From Cacajao melanocephalus (taxonomy: Eukaryota > Chordata > Mammalia > Primates > Pitheciidae), in the NCBI GenBank assembly GCA_963573385.1, contig CAUYLG010005493.1, positions 143,501 through 207,500 of the forward strand: a DNA stretch of 64,000 bases, given 5' to 3'. Position numbers and translations under genes: made by a program. This document shows, piece after piece, positions 39,670-54,134 of this stretch (position 1 is its first letter; every line of letters starts with the position of its first letter). The notes beneath the pieces are model-generated. The model was not told the DNA's origin. It ran no database searches and saw only the letters and a program-made list of their open reading frames with translations.

Positions 39670-42190
39670 ACATCACTGTGTTTTGAGCATAGCATGGACC
39701 CAGGGACCACCTGTCTCCTCTCTAGAATATAAACTGTGCAAGCACCTGACCTTGTCTTTTGCTGAGTCCCTGCACCTGGAAAGGTGCCAAGCACTGAGTA
39801 GGTGCTTACTAACCCTTTGCAGGATGGGAGGGTGTGGGGTGGAGGGCAGGGGCGCCATTTCCCAGGTCAGTTTTGGCATCTCTGCCTCACACTATTGTGA
39901 AGCCTGCACTCTCTCTCACACTCACCCCCCACTTTACTGGGGGTTGGGGGGTGGTTTCCTTCCGCATCCATTTATTCCCTTATGGAAACTCTTGCCTTTC
40001 CTTTTCCAGTGGGTCAGATGATGAGAAACGCAGACCCACAGGATCCCAGATCAAGCTGGTGGGAAAGAGGTTCTCTTTGGCCCCAGCAGGCCCTCTTTGG
40101 TCATGTGGTCAGTGAGGGCCAAAGGCCAAGGGAAGCCAAGGAGGCCTGCTGAGCAGACCCTCACTCACTCAGGACCTGCAGATCCAAGGCCCTGGCTGGC
40201 CTTTCTAGCCACTGCTGAGGCTGCCTTACGTAGAAGTGCGTTCCAGAGTGAAGAACTGGGCGAGTACAGCGGATCTGTGTCAATTGAATCGCACGTCTCC
40301 ACTCTCCCTTCTTCTCAAGTAGCAGGGATGTGTCCTGGGTTAGGGGTGGTACTGCAGCAGGCTCCCCACCCCGGGCCTCCTCACTAGGTGCTAATGACAG
40401 AATAACAGGCACCTGAACTCGGAAAGGGAGACAAGCAGATTACCACCCAGGACGGAGAGAAATAGGCAGGAGGTGAGGAGCTCTCTCAATTACAGAACAA
40501 GGAGGTCTTTTGTCAAGTGAAGCCCCTGCCATACCCACATGTAAGTACTACCTGAACCCATTTTCTTGCCCTACTAGGTTTCTCCCAGTCTACTAGGATT
40601 GAGGGTCTTGGGGCTCATAAAAATCCTTTATGCTATAAATTCTCCCATTTGATACTCACAACAGGGCAGAGAAGCCATTTTTTCAACAGGAAAGCTGAGG
40701 TTCAGAGAGGGAAAGTGAGCTGCCTAAAGTCACACAGCAAGTCAAAGAGAGGACCAGGATTAGAACCTCAAGACCTCTGAGTCCTTGTGGAAGCAATAGA
40801 AGAGAACACTGGATAGGGAGTCACAACCCTGAATCCTCTGTGCGTGGAATTTTGGAGGAGTCCCTCTACTTCTCTGAGCCTCAGTTCCCCATATTCCAGC
40901 ACTGGTCAACCTCAGAGAGCACAGCCATTTAACCAGGGCCCTGGGACAGGCAGGGTCAGCACGTGGGCAGGGTGGGAAAGTGTCAGGTGCCCCATCAGCA
41001 ATTCCTAAAAAGGAGGAAAGACGGTGGGGGTGGAGGTGGTGAGTATTGAGAGCTGGTGAATTCCTCAAGCGGGAGAATCCCTTAAGCGGCAAGTGGGAGC
41101 TCTGCTGGCTCCTCCCTATGCTACTCACGGTGTGGTCCATGAACTAGCTGCATCAGCCTCTCCTGGAGCTTATTAAATACTGCTGCCCTTCACACTCATC
41201 CCAGACGCCCGAATCAGAATCTATGTTTTAACAAAACACCTAGGTGATTCGCAATCACATTTAAGTTTGGGAAGCAAAAATGTTTAAATGAAGAGTCAGA
41301 TCCTTATCATGTGACCATGGGTGCAACACCTGAGTCCTCCCAGCCCCAGCTGCCCCATCTGTAGAGAGAAAACTGTGTATGCCTCACAGAAATGTCGTGA
41401 GGGCTCTGCAAAGTCATGTGTGCCAAGAGCCCAGCCCAGAGCCTGGTAGGCAACAGCTGTCCAAACTGCTAGCTTCCTTCCTTCTCGAGAGGCCAGAAGG
41501 AAGGAGGCTTCAGCCTCCATTCCAAGTCCTGCTGCACATCTGGGAGGCAAGGAATAGACCCCCATGGGGCGACAACAGATGGGGACAGGGTGGGAGCTGA
41601 GGGAAAGGAGGAGAGGAAGTCAAGAAGAAAAATAAAAACAAGCAGCAGAGACCATCTGAATCCCGCGAGGCAGGCGACATGCAAAGCCCAGAGACGGGGC
41701 CAGTTCACCTCACGTGGCAAAGTGAGTGCTGCCAGAAGCCAGCAAGCCAGGAGGGATGGAGGAGCGAGGGCCACGTGGCTGTGTCCTTGCCGACTATGTG
41801 GGACAAGGCTTATCCAGACCAGCTCTGAACTGGTTTCTGAGGTCAGGGCAGACACTACACTGAGGGTCGCTGGAGCAACCAGACAGAAGCTGGGGCCTTG
41901 GGCCAAGCCCTGAGAAGGGTCAAAGTGAACTGGAGAACACTTATCCAGAGGACCGGCAACCAGAGGAGCTTGGGAGTCGGAGGTGGGGTGGTGCTGACCT
42001 GTGGAATCTTGGCCAGATGATTTCACTTCTCTGGGCCTCAGTGAAATAGGGGACACCCACCCGCTTAGGGTTCTTATGAGGATTAATGAGAAGGGCTTCA
42101 TGTAGTGTCTAGCACAAAGTAAGTACTCAAAAGACAACGGCCATCTGTGAGATGACTACACAAGAGTCCTTAAGCAACTACAGATGCAGC
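39670..42190. other. Intronic block with MIR traces
   Basis: MIR-like stretches near 40640-40780, 41290-41470 and 42000-42130, and a MER5A at 41118. No gene. A 222-codon minus-strand open frame at 41469-42137 has no recognisable domain and is treated as chance. Confidence 0.6.
41118..41275 (+). mobile_element. MER5A-type fragment
   Basis: Contains gtggtccatgaactagctgc, cgaatcagaatctatgtttt and cctaggtgattcgcaatcac in MER5A order. Confidence 0.75.
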
Positions 42191-42199
42191 CTCTCTGGG

Positions 42200-42890
42200 C
42201 TGCTGAGGCTCCCTGCACCATCCTGACACCCAGTCGCTGGCTTAACCCTTCATCATCTGAGACGGACCCCATTCACACCACCAACTCACACGTCCATGGC
42301 AGCTACAGCCTCCCGCCTCTATTCCACCCCCCACAAGGCTGGACACAAAGCAGCCGCAGCTGTCTTCTCAAGACACAGACCTGACCCCACTGGCTCCCTC
42401 TGACTCCTCCCAGGTAAAGACTGAAAGCCTTCCTGTGGCCTTAAGGTCCTGCATGGTCTGTCTCCTGCCTCCCCGTCCCACATCATTTCACACCAGCACC
42501 CACTCCCTCCTGCCACTCTGAGCCCTGCTGTCTTCTTTCCACCCCTGGCACTCGATAGGATCTGTCCCCTGACAGAGCCCCTTCACATACTGTTCCCTCT
42601 CCCTGGAACACGCTTCCTACACGGAGGCTTTGCCTACTTATCTCCTATTCATCCTTCACTCTACTTCCTCGAGGAAGCTTTTTTTTTTGAGCTTGCAGAT
42701 CATATGAGGAGCCCTACTGCACCCTCGCACGGTCTTCTAGAGGTCCAGAGGCTTCTGGAGCTAAGCACACTGGGAAATTAGGCATTTATTATTAAATATT
42801 TATTTGCATGAGTATATTATTAATGCTCACTACTGTATCCCTGGCACCTGGCACACAGTAAGTGCTCAATAAACACTTGGAGAGGGGGTT
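42200..42890 (+). repeat. L2 fragment
   Basis: Contains atactgttccctctccctgg, aacacgcttcc, actgtatccctggcacctgg and cacagtaagtgctcaataaa in L2 order. Confidence 0.7.
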
Positions 42891-43384
42891 AGGAGCCTGG
42901 CCATTCCCTTCCGCCCATATCACCCACTCATCCTACAAGGTCCTGCTCTCTATTCATCCCCTAGGTCTTAATTCTCCATACACATGGGACAAACCCTGAC
43001 ACTGCCTGATCCATACCCTATATCCATGACCCACAGGCCCGGCGCCAGAGATCTAAACGTTTCTAGATCTGATTTTCTTGAAAGCAGCTTTGGGTCATGG
43101 CCAAGGGAGGCGTGTGCCGCCGCCTCGGCAGTAAACGCTGATGAAGCTGTCTGGACCAGCTGAGCTGAGATCAGGAAATGCCAAGATTTAAAAGCATCCG
43201 GAACCCATTTATTTATTGTTGTTCTTGCACTTCCAGGCTATTTTGAGCTTCAGATCAATCGGGTGGCCCTCTTCCCTCCAAACATCGCTCCTGAAACACC
43301 CAACATGCACCTGGCCCCACCTGTTGGGGCTCAGCTCCCCCTGCCCCATCTGTCACATGACAACAGCAGCAAAAACAGGGGAGG

Positions 43385-43570
43385 CCATTTACCAGGTGCC
43401 TCTGTGAGTAGCAAGTGCTCTCACCAAAAAGTCCCTAACAGTCCCAAAGGGAGGTATTGTTAGCTCCATTTGAGACATGGGGAAATTGAAACTCAAAGAG
43501 GTGAAGAAATTTGTCCAGGGTCACAGAGCTAGAGAGTGCTGAAACTGGGATTTGACCCCAGATCTTCCAA
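43385..43570 (-). repeat. MIR
   Basis: Contains ttgagacatggggaaattga, gtccagggtcacagagctag and actgggatttgaccccagat. Confidence 0.75.
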
Positions 43571-44042
43571 ATCCGAAGGCCAGGCTCAACATCCCTCGGC
43601 AACACAGCCTCCCTCACTTCTGTCAAAGCTCCCCATACACCCTGTGGGTTTTCTTATCTCTGAGTTCTTGGTGATATCTTTCCAGCCACCTGCTATGACC
43701 ACCAATGTTTCGAATCACCGGTCAAAAGCCACCCCTCCCCACATGCACTGCTATGAGAAGACTGCCAAGATGGGCTGTTAGGTGGAAGTGGATGTTAATG
43801 TTTTATGATCCTGTTTACCTTTTTTTTTAATGATGCATAGATAGGCAGTTCATATATCCATAGATTATTGCTAGAAGGACACACAAGAATAGGAGGAGTT
43901 GGAAGGAACAGGAATAAGGAATTGGTTGGGCATGGGGGAGGTCACAGCATATTTACTTTCTATTTTATGTCCTTCTTTACTCTTTGGAGATTTTTATTTT
44001 TATCATATACATGCTGCACCTCATTCCTCAAAACCCAATTCT

Positions 44043-44371
44043 GGCCAAGTGCAGTGGCTCATGCCTGTAATCCCAGCACTTTGGGAGGCCGAGACGGGTG
44101 AATTACCTGAGGTCAGGAGTTCGAGACCAATCTGGCCAATATGGCGAAACCAGCTCTACTACAAGAAATACAAAAATTAGCCAGGCACAGTGGCATATGC
44201 CTGTAGTCCCAGCTACTCAGGAGGCTGAGGCAGAAGAATCACTTGAACCCAGGAGGCAGAGGTTGCATTGAGTCGAGATCACACCACTGCATTCCAGCCT
44301 GGGCAACAAGAGCAAGACCCAATCTCAAACAAAACAAAACAAAACAAAACAAAACAAAACAAAACAAAAAA
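44043..44371 (+). mobile_element. Alu with (AAAAC)n tail
   Basis: A full-length sense Alu whose tail has grown into about eight aaaac units. Target-site duplication aaacccaattc. Confidence 0.95.
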
Positions 44372-45149
44372 CAAACCCAATTCACATGCCACCTCCTCTA
44401 TGGAGCCTGCCCTGATTGCCCCAGCTTCTCCTTCCTCCGTTTGCTCTCTGGGCATTTAGATCGCTGAGGCTGTGTCCCCAGTGTACATACGTATCAGCAG
44501 GATACATATGTATCACCAGGCCTTGGGGCCTGGGTCAGTGTCTTGGGCTTCCAGGGTCTCCCTTCAATCTGAGCCTCAGCCTTTGCTCAGGGAGGCGCAT
44601 GAGAGCCCTGGTGAATGAATAACTATTTTGCTTTCTATCTTGGTCTATGCCTCCTGAAGCCAAACAAGCTGGAGACTCTAAAATGGAGCTTGAGGGTGGG
44701 GAGGAGAAGAGGAGAGCAGAGAATCAGAGGGTAAATTCAGCTCCTGGAAGCCTGCCCAGTGCTCATCCCTGGGAAATGACTCAAGCACCACTTATGCCAG
44801 CAGACAGTCCATTTGGGCCCTGAGGTCACCAAACCTCGTCATGGTCCTGCTTATTAAATATAGAGGTGTATGAAATAAAGCTACCACTTCTCATACTGGG
44901 ATTCTGAGGAAGGGACAGAGAGACAGGAAGGAGAGGTAAGGAATCTGTCCCCTATTCTCCACCCTTCACAGCCCATCTAGTGAGGTCTCCACTGTGGTTG
45001 AGGTTGGACCAACAGGTCACACTTGGCTTTTAGAGGGAGCTTAGCAAATGTCCTATCTCACTTCTCAGGTAGCAAGGAGGTCTCTGCCCTCTTCAGCCCC
45101 CAGCCGCTGCTTGGGGGCTGGGGACCTCTGTGACCTTGGTAATATTTGG

Positions 45150-45345
45150 CCCATAATAATCACTGTCCTTTGCTGAGCCTCTCTTTTGTGCCAAGTACAT
45201 TATGGACACCTTGTTTCTACTGTCCAACAACCACGTAAAGGCAGGTAGACTGTCCAGTCTACTCTACAGATGAGGAAACTGAGTCCCAGGGATGGTAAGC
45301 AACGTGCTCAAGATCACTCAGCTAAGTTGCGGGTAGTCAGAATTG
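45150..45345 (-). repeat. MIR
   Basis: Contains tgccaagtacattatggaca, ctacagatgaggaaactgag and gctcaagatcactcagctaa. Confidence 0.7.
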
Positions 45346-45837
45346 GACCAAAGTCTGCTGGTCATCTGAGCCATACCGAGGTTGCAACAGGGAAGAACGT
45401 GAACGAGAACTTCACTGGCTGGAGCTATGTGATTATAGTCAGGCCACCCCACGGCCCTAGACCTCAGCTTTCTCGTTTGCTGAGGGGACTGGCTGCTCAC
45501 AGGCAGCATGGAAATCAGCTGAGCTGAGGCCATGCTTCTCTCTCTGATCACATACCTGGGGTGGCAAGACATACTCAGAGGCACACACAGGAGGCATGGC
45601 ACCTCTTTTCAGAACTTCATTACCCCCAAGATTTGCCATAATAGAGTCAAGTCATTTAACTGCAAAGGGGAACATTCTTCTATTATAAAAACTAAGCTAA
45701 ACCAAAAAACAAGGGCATGTTAGGGAGTAGAATGCAAAAGCTGGATTCATTTTTTTCAGATGAAATCCAAGATACTCAACTTCTCTGAGCCTTAGCTTTC
45801 TTATCTGTAAAACGAGAATAACAAGACCATTCTGGTT

Positions 45838-46612
<775 letters not shown>

Positions 46613-47129
46613 TAACACAGTGCCTGGCACACTGTGAATGTTCTTTAAGGCCGGCTGGTCTAGGTGATGCCAGGCTCTGATCTCAGACACACCAGGGCTG
46701 GAGGCTCTGCCTCTGTACCAATAGGAGTCCTGCAGAGGAGCATTTTGAGCAGCCCTGAGCCCATCCGGGGCTCAAGGAGGGATGTGGGTCACTCGAAGCT
46801 GTTGGGCGAGGGAGGGAGGCCCTCCAAGCTAATCCAGAAGCTTAGGGCTGGAAGAGGGATAAGCTGCAGTTAGAAATGCGCACAGGCTGTCTCGGAGCAA
46901 AACAAACCGTGTCCTTCCATGCATTAACTCTGTCCTCGGCTGTGCCGACAAAGGAGGCCTTTCAGATCCTGCCTCCTTGATATCTCCACCTGAGTGGTTT
47001 GTCAGCATCTCCTCCTTAGATCCAAAGGGGATTCTATTCCCACCCAAACCAGTTTCTCCTTCAGTCTTCCCCAGGTCAGTAAGTGGCAAACCCTTCACCC
47101 AGCTGCTCAGGAGCAAAACTTAAGTATTC
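46613..47129. other. Unassigned intronic block
   Basis: I see no repeat, coding exon or RNA gene here. Confidence 0.6.
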
Positions 47130-47820
47130 CTCTCTTTCCTCACTCTCACATGCCACCCATCAGCCAGTCCTGTCTGCGCTCTTGCCAAAATACCGTTCTC
47201 ATCTCTCCCTCTCTACTGCCACCACCCTGTGTATGCAATCATCTCTCACCTAGACTTCTAGCAGACGCCCAGCTGGCCTCCCCCTCCCACACTTGCTCAC
47301 CCCACCCCAAGTTGGTCTCTCCCACAGTAGCCAAAATTATCTTTAAAAGATGTAAATCAGGACTATGTTACCCACCCACTGCTCAAAATTCTCCAAAGAC
47401 GCTCCTATTGCACTCAGAATGAAATCCAAACACCTGTGGCTTATGAGGTCCTTGCCTACCCTGCCAGCATCCTCTTCTGCCACTTTCTGGCATCCTTTAC
47501 ATTGGAGCTCAATAGCTGGTCACTGCCCCAGGGTCTATGCACAAGCCATTTTTGCATGGCTGGTTACTTTCTGATGTTTAGATCAAATGTCACCTCCTCC
47601 AAGAGGCCCCCCCTGACTACTCACTCTGAAGTGGCCATTGCCCTCCCCACTCCGTCACGCTCTCCATCACATGGCCATGTCTTATTTTCTTCATGATCAA
47701 CGTCTGAAGTGACCTTGTTGGTTCTGTCCAGGTGTGTGTTACTGGTCCACCTCCACCAGCATAGAAGCCTCTCAACGCTTCCTGCTGCACCTTGGCACAC
47801 AGTAGGCACTCTTCAGATTT
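47130..47820 (+). repeat. L2 fragment, nearly 700 bp
   Basis: Contains gactatgttacccacccact, gaatgaaatccaaacacctg, atcaaatgtcacctcctcca, agaggccccccctgactact and ggcacacagtaggcactc, a long in-order stretch of L2. Confidence 0.75.
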
Positions 47821-48364
47821 TAGTGAGACTTCTCTTGTGTGGGAAATGGGCTAAGCTCTTGACATGTATCATGTCATTCAATCCTCATGACTGGTATTAC
47901 TCCCAGTTTACAGAGGAGGAAACTAAGGAGGCCTAATGAGGTTCCACAGCTGGGTTAAGGGAAGTCTGACCCCAAACCAGGGTTCTTAATCACTGTCATA
48001 ATAAAACATTATCCCCCTACCCCCACAATCATCTCTCAACAGAAGACACGGGAAGGATGATTCTACAGAAAACTGCAGCTGAATGGGGCTGAGGTGACGG
48101 TATCCCAGGCCTCAAGACGCTGTGACCTCATCCTGCTCAGAAGCTGCCACCCTCCTGCACCCTCTGCCCCAGGAGCTGGCTGGCAGAGACGTACTCAGAT
48201 TTGCATTTGGTGCCCTGGAAACTCCCCACTGCTCCTTTCTCCTCAGGTGCCTTTTCCAGGCCTCTAATCTCCAGATCAGGTTTCTAGAGCTGTGGAATGT
48301 CCTCATCTTAGGTAATTCTCCAGCTTGAGGCTAGACGTCTCGGATTCAGAACTCCAGAGCCCCA

Positions 48365-48590
48365 GGTGGAAAAAGACCTTAACAACCACTTAGTCCAATG
48401 CCCCATCTTATTTATGCTTTAACTACAGTAGCTGCAGGTACCTCATGAGATAGGTCCCCTTTTTATCTCCATTTTACAGGTGAGGAAACTTGAGGCCCAG
48501 AGAGGTTTGCTAACTTCCCTTGGAGACACCCAGCTAAGTAGGCAGTTGTGCAGAGACTGGAACTCAGGAAATCTGACGCCCTAAGCCATG
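48365..48590 (-). repeat. MIR-like
   Basis: Contains cttagtccaatgccccatct and tccattttacaggtgaggaa. Confidence 0.65.
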
Positions 48591-49645
48591 ACATCTAATT
48601 TCTATGCTAGAATAAGAACAAAAACCTTTTCGTTTCAGAGCTGCTGCAAGGGAGGCACAGGTGCCGGAATTACAGAACGGCAGAAATGAAAGGGCGCCTT
48701 AGCCGCAGCTGGCTCTAATTTACTGTACAGGGAAGGAAACTGAGGCCCAGAGTGGGAAGTCTCTTACGGAGAATCTAACTGACTCTTTGACATCAAGGTG
48801 TCTCATGCGTCCCCATGGCCTTGGACCCAAGGCAGGGTGGCACTAAGGGCACACATATCAGTGGGGCAATGGCCGCCACACAGGACCCACCCCGGGAATG
48901 CAGGCCCCAGTGGAGAGCTAGGAAGACCCTGGAGCCTGCATTCCAATCTGGTTACAGCAGGAAGGGCAGGTGTTGGGCAGACAACGCTTCATCAGCAGCG
49001 GGCTGAGAGGCAGCTGCTGTGCAGAGCTGGCCTTAAACAGAACTCCCTGTTACCATTTTAGTCCTGTTGCCAGGGGATGGGCCTGGCTGGGACAACAGCC
49101 TCCTTATATAGGGCAAAGCAGGAATCCTTGCCCACCCTTCTCCTGCCTCAAAGGCAACGGGCACAGAAAAGACAAAATAAGCAACTGCCCTTTAGAGGCA
49201 AACACATCTCTTTGCCATTTTACTGCTTAGAGAATTTTGCGTGTATATGTGTGTGTGCATGTGCACTCGCATGCATGAGCGTATGCACACATCTGTGTAA
49301 TAAATAGCAAATCAGAACAAAGTGCTCTGGCCTGGGTTCTCTGAGACTGAGCTCTGCCGCCGTAGGCTCCCAAGCCAGCCCCCTTGCCTACATGGGCCTC
49401 AGTTTCCTCTCACATGGATATTCAAGAGTTACACTAGACCCTGTCTAACATTTGTCTTGGCCTTAGCATTTGCTAATTTTATGAAATCCAGACAATCTGA
49501 AACCTTACCATTCATTAAAGGCACCAACACATGGGGTGACAACATCATCAGCTGGGCTGCTTGGAAGGCCTTCCCCAAGAGATTCACACTTCCCAGTCTT
49601 AAACAGAAGCTGAGTTTTAACCCTTCCTTGAGAGCTCAAATCATT

Positions 49646-49862
49646 GGGAGTTGGTAACTTTTTCTGTAAAGAGCCAACTAGTAAATATTTCAGACTTTCG
49701 AGCCGTAAGATAGATTGCTGTTACGACTTCTCAACTCTGTAGCACAAAAGCAGCCACGGACAACACATAAACAAACGGGCGTGGCTAGGTTCCTATAAAA
49801 CTTGACAAAAACTGGCAGCTGGTTGGATTTGGCCCACAGGGCCCTATGTAGCTTGCGGTCCC
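49646..49862 (+). mobile_element. Nonautonomous hAT-type DNA transposon (MER family)
   Basis: Contains ctttttctgtaaagagccaa, tagtaaatatttcagacttt, caaacgggcgtggctaggtt and ggatttggcccacagggccc, the recognisable order of a common Charlie-related MER element. I cannot give the exact subfamily. Confidence 0.65.
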
Positions 49863-50259
49863 CGGAATCACCATCGTAACACACACAACTTTGGGGTCCT
49901 TTGCCCTGACACAGTGCTGCCCTCAGAGAACTGCGATCTTCAAAGCTGCTCGTCTCTGCCAGGCTGGTTCGTCTGAGCGTCTTTCCCTCTATTTTCTTCT
50001 CCTTGGCTGTTAGGGTCTCAGCTTACACATCTTCCTCCTATGAGTCTGCTGTCTTCAAGAAGTTCCGCTGCCCCCTGCTTGGGTCCTGTTTCTGATCTGC
50101 AGTGGACTGGTCAGACAGCTCTCAGAGCATAAGTCTGTCTCTGAGACAAGTGGCACTGGGGTCTGAAGGAAAATGGTTTGGGGAACAGCAGTGCCTGGTC
50201 TTTATGACGATGCTTTTCACTACCACACTGTTCTGCACTGGATTCCAGAATGCAGAGAA

Positions 50260-50548
50260 AGCTGGGCGCAGTGGCTCACGTCTGTAATCCCAGCACTCTG
50301 GGAGGCCAAGGTGGGTAGATCACAAGGTCAGGAGTTCAAGACCAGCCTGGCCAACATGGTGAAACCCCGGGTCTACTAAAAATACAAAAATTAGCCGGGC
50401 AGGGTGGTGGGCCCCTGTAATCCCAGCTACACGGGAGGCTGAGGAGAATTGCTTGAACCTGGGAGGCAGAGGTTGCAGTGAGCCAAGACCATGCCATTGC
50501 ACTCCAACCTGGGTGACAGAGTGAGACTCCGTCTCAAAAAAAAAAAAA
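50260..50548 (+). mobile_element. Alu
   Basis: A full-length sense Alu with a 13-A tail. Confidence 0.95.
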
Positions 50549-52174
50549 GGCAGAGGCTGCTGGAGGAGATGTGTCTAAAGGCATGGGGAAAGTGGGCTGT
50601 GATGTACCCTCCCCACAAACATTTGCTGCACGAGTGCCAAGGGAGGCAGTGTAAGGGCCTTCTTTTAAACAGCACACTGGGATTTTCCAGAAGTCAGAGG
50701 ATATGCCCTGAGGAATCAACTTCCTTCTGTTTTTCTCCTGGGACTTGATGATAGAATCATCTCTCCTTTTCTGCAGAAGAGCATCTCCTAGGAGCAGAAA
50801 CCACTCCTCTGACCAAGAAGAGCTGTCCCATGGCCTCCACCCACTTCTCAGGAAGGCAAAAAGGAAGGAGCAAGCAACAGCAGCTGCCACCACAGACTGT
50901 GTGAGGGAAAGTCTGCCAGACCAGCCACCCCAGGGTGGGGAAGGCAGGGAACCACAGGGAGGCCCAGACGATGGAGAACACACCCTCTACCTCACCCAGT
51001 GACTGGGCCCACCTCTCCCCAACCTGGATGAAGCAGCTGAGGGTGTGTGCCCACAAAGCTGTGGCCGTCGCCATTTTATCCACACCTTTCTGAAGACCCT
51101 CAAGCAGAAGGAGCACAAACTTCTTTTGCGGGACCCCAAGGGCAGATACAAGACATCAGTGGGTAGAAGTTGCATTTTTTCCATACAAGGAAGAATGTCA
51201 AAATGAAGTCAGTGATTTCTTCTTTGCAGGAATTTATACCGAGGCCAGCAGTGCAAACTGCAAAGGGGTCTTAAGCACCCCAGCATGCAGACTGACTGAC
51301 TGAATGAATGAATGAATGAATACAACTACAGAACCAGGCTATATCCTATTCAGGTTCTTATCCTCCATCAGCACATTCTTTAAGCTTCACAGTAATCCTC
51401 AAGGTAGAAACGAATATGATCCCACTTTGCAGATGGGAAAACGCAGGCACAAAAAATTTTAAAAGAGAAGCAAAAGTAGTGCAGCCAGCCAGAATTAGAA
51501 TCCTAGTATCCTAGTGCCGGCATCTCTAAAATCACATTCCTTAAATGAAATCAAGAATCTGAGCTCCAATTCCATTCCAATCCTCTCATCCCCAAGTCCA
51601 TCCCACCACTCCCAAAAGTGGAGATGATTCATTCTGGGAGAAAGTCTTGGCCTTTCTCTGACCCTTCTTGCCTCTGGAGAGCTGCTGTGAGGAATGAGGG
51701 GGTGGCACCCTACATCTCAGAGACCCCAAGGAGGAAAATTTCTGCCATGCTCCATGCTGACTAGAAAAATCAGAAGGTCCTCCTGGGACACTGGAGGAGC
51801 CCTTCTGGCTCCCGAGGGACTATCAATGCAAGCTCTGCTTGCCAATTCCCATTTTACAGCCTCATGTCCTGCTCCTCCCACCCTTGATTCCAAACATCCT
51901 GACCGGTCCCATCTCAGCACCTCTGAACATTGTGTTCCCCTTTCCACCACTCCACCCACTCCCCACCTTCCCTCCCAGGCCACTCTGTTCTCTTCAACAC
52001 CCTGCCCTTTCAAGCCTTGCCTCAGGGACACCCTCTGTCCCACTGACACCCCTCCCATGGCTCAGCGTCACTTCCCCATAGGGAACCCAAGGCCAAGGAC
52101 TTGTCATGGGTGTCCTGGGGTCCCCTGGGTTCAGCAGGTACTCATTCATCCAATGTTTGTTGAATAAGTGAAAC
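50549..52174. other. Intronic block, mostly unassigned
   Basis: Contains a short tandem repeat (51291) and a MIR-like stretch near 51350-51500. The remainder is unassigned. Confidence 0.6.
51291..51321 (+). repeat. (ACTG)n/(AATG)n short tandem repeat
   Basis: actgactgactg passes directly into five gaat units. Confidence 0.9.
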
Positions 52175-52471
<297 letters not shown>

Positions 52472-53038
52472 CATAAGTGAAACTTTTATAGAAGAATCCT
52501 TTTATATTTAGACAGAAAACCGCAAGGCACTGAGAGACTGCCCTCATTATCTTAATCTGTCAAAAGTTGTTAAAGGCAGGTAAGGGTACTGCTGGACACC
52601 AGGCCAATCAGAGCAGCTTGACTCTCACTGACTGCCTCCTCTACTCAAGGAGCTTTTGTGCAAGATTATTTGTAGAGGGGAGACGAGGAGTCCTACAGCA
52701 AAAAAAATTCCCTCCCAGCACCAATATACTCTACTACCCATTCTGCAGAAATTGATATTTGCTATAAAAGACCAGCCTCTCCAGACCATGAGATCACATC
52801 ATCACACACACTTTTCCCATAAGTTGGCTCACCTAGCCCCAGTCTGGAGTGGGTATGCTCTGGAGCTCCTTGCACACCTCCAGGGATGGAGAGCTCAAGA
52901 AGAGGCAAGGGCTTATCTCTAGAAACTCATGCAGGAGCTCTGGGTGCTCATTCATCCAATAAGCACTCAGTCTTTCATGATCTTTCAGCCATGAGGTTTC
53001 TTACAGAGGGAAGCCAAGGAGAAACCTAACAGAATCTA

Positions 53039-53323
53039 TTTTTTTTTTTTTTTGAGACGGAGTTGCTCTCTATCACCCAGGCTGGAGGGTAGTAGCGGGA
53101 TCTCGGCTCACTGTAACCTGGTTCAAGTGATTCTTGTGCCTCAGCCTCCCAAGTAGCTGGGATTATAGGCATGTACCGCCATGCCCGGCTAACTTTTATA
53201 TTTTCAGTAGAGACAGGGTTTGACGATGTTGGCCAGGCTGGTCTTGAACTCCTGACCTCAAGTGATCCACCCGCCTTGGCCTCCCAAAGTGCTGGGATTA
53301 CAGGCATGAGCCCAGCACTGGCC
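53039..53323 (-). mobile_element. Alu
   Basis: An antisense Alu with a 14-T tail and small internal deletions. Confidence 0.94.
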
Positions 53324-53359
53324 CAAAGAATACTCTTAAGAAGAGACCCAGTTTGGTTC

Positions 53360-53500
53360 TCTTACCACCTGCTGCAGAATCTCCCAAGGAAGGTTGTAAA
53401 AATGCAGTGTCCTGGGCCCCACCCCGGAGATCCTGAATCCATCTCTGGCAGGGACCCAGGAACCTACATTTTAACTAAGCTCCCAAGGAACAATTACTGT
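53360..53500 (+). mobile_element. MER5A-type fragment
   Basis: Contains gcagtgtcctgggccccacc, gaatccatctctggcaggga and acattttaactaagctccc. Confidence 0.65.
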
Positions 53501-54134
53501 CCACTGTCCAGATTCCTGAGGCCCAAGAATCTGCATGTTTCACACACTCCCCAGTGGATTGCCTGGTCCCATCTTACAGCTGGGGTCACTGGGACCCACC
53601 CAACAGACGGAAATGCACTGAGTGACAGGAAAGCAAATCATCAATGAGTGTTGTCATTCATTTGCTAATTTCATTGGGTCCCAAAACAAGGGCACTTGTA
53701 CACTCCCAGATGCCTCAGCCTAGAATCAGAATCTCTCTCAATTGTGCTCCTAGCATTATAATATTTTAAGCCTCAAAGAACTCCAGGAAGTGCAGGCTAT
53801 TGACCAGCTCACTCTGGATTGGGCTGGTTTGGGGTTGCAGCAGCCTGGACAGGGAGAGCAGCTCTAGCTAATGACTGCAGAGCTGTCTGCACAGGGAGGG
53901 CGTGCAGGGGTGAGAGCAGAGGCACACCCCAGAGAGATTAAGTGAGCCTGACGTTCTATAAGAGAAGCCACCAGGCTTCCACACAGCTAGGAGGGGGACT
54001 GTGCTCAGAGCTGACCAGGGCATCATTATAAATGATGCTGCCAAAAGGCTCCAGTTCTGGGAAGGGCAGCTCGTGCCTATCATTCTGGTCCTTTTGATCT
54101 CCGCACTATCATCACCACCACCACTCCCCCATCC

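Noticed and set aside
41469..42137. 222-codon minus-strand open frame in intron 1
   Set aside because: It spans MIR-like sequence, has no recognisable domain, and lies in an intron without matching splice structure. Best explained by chance.
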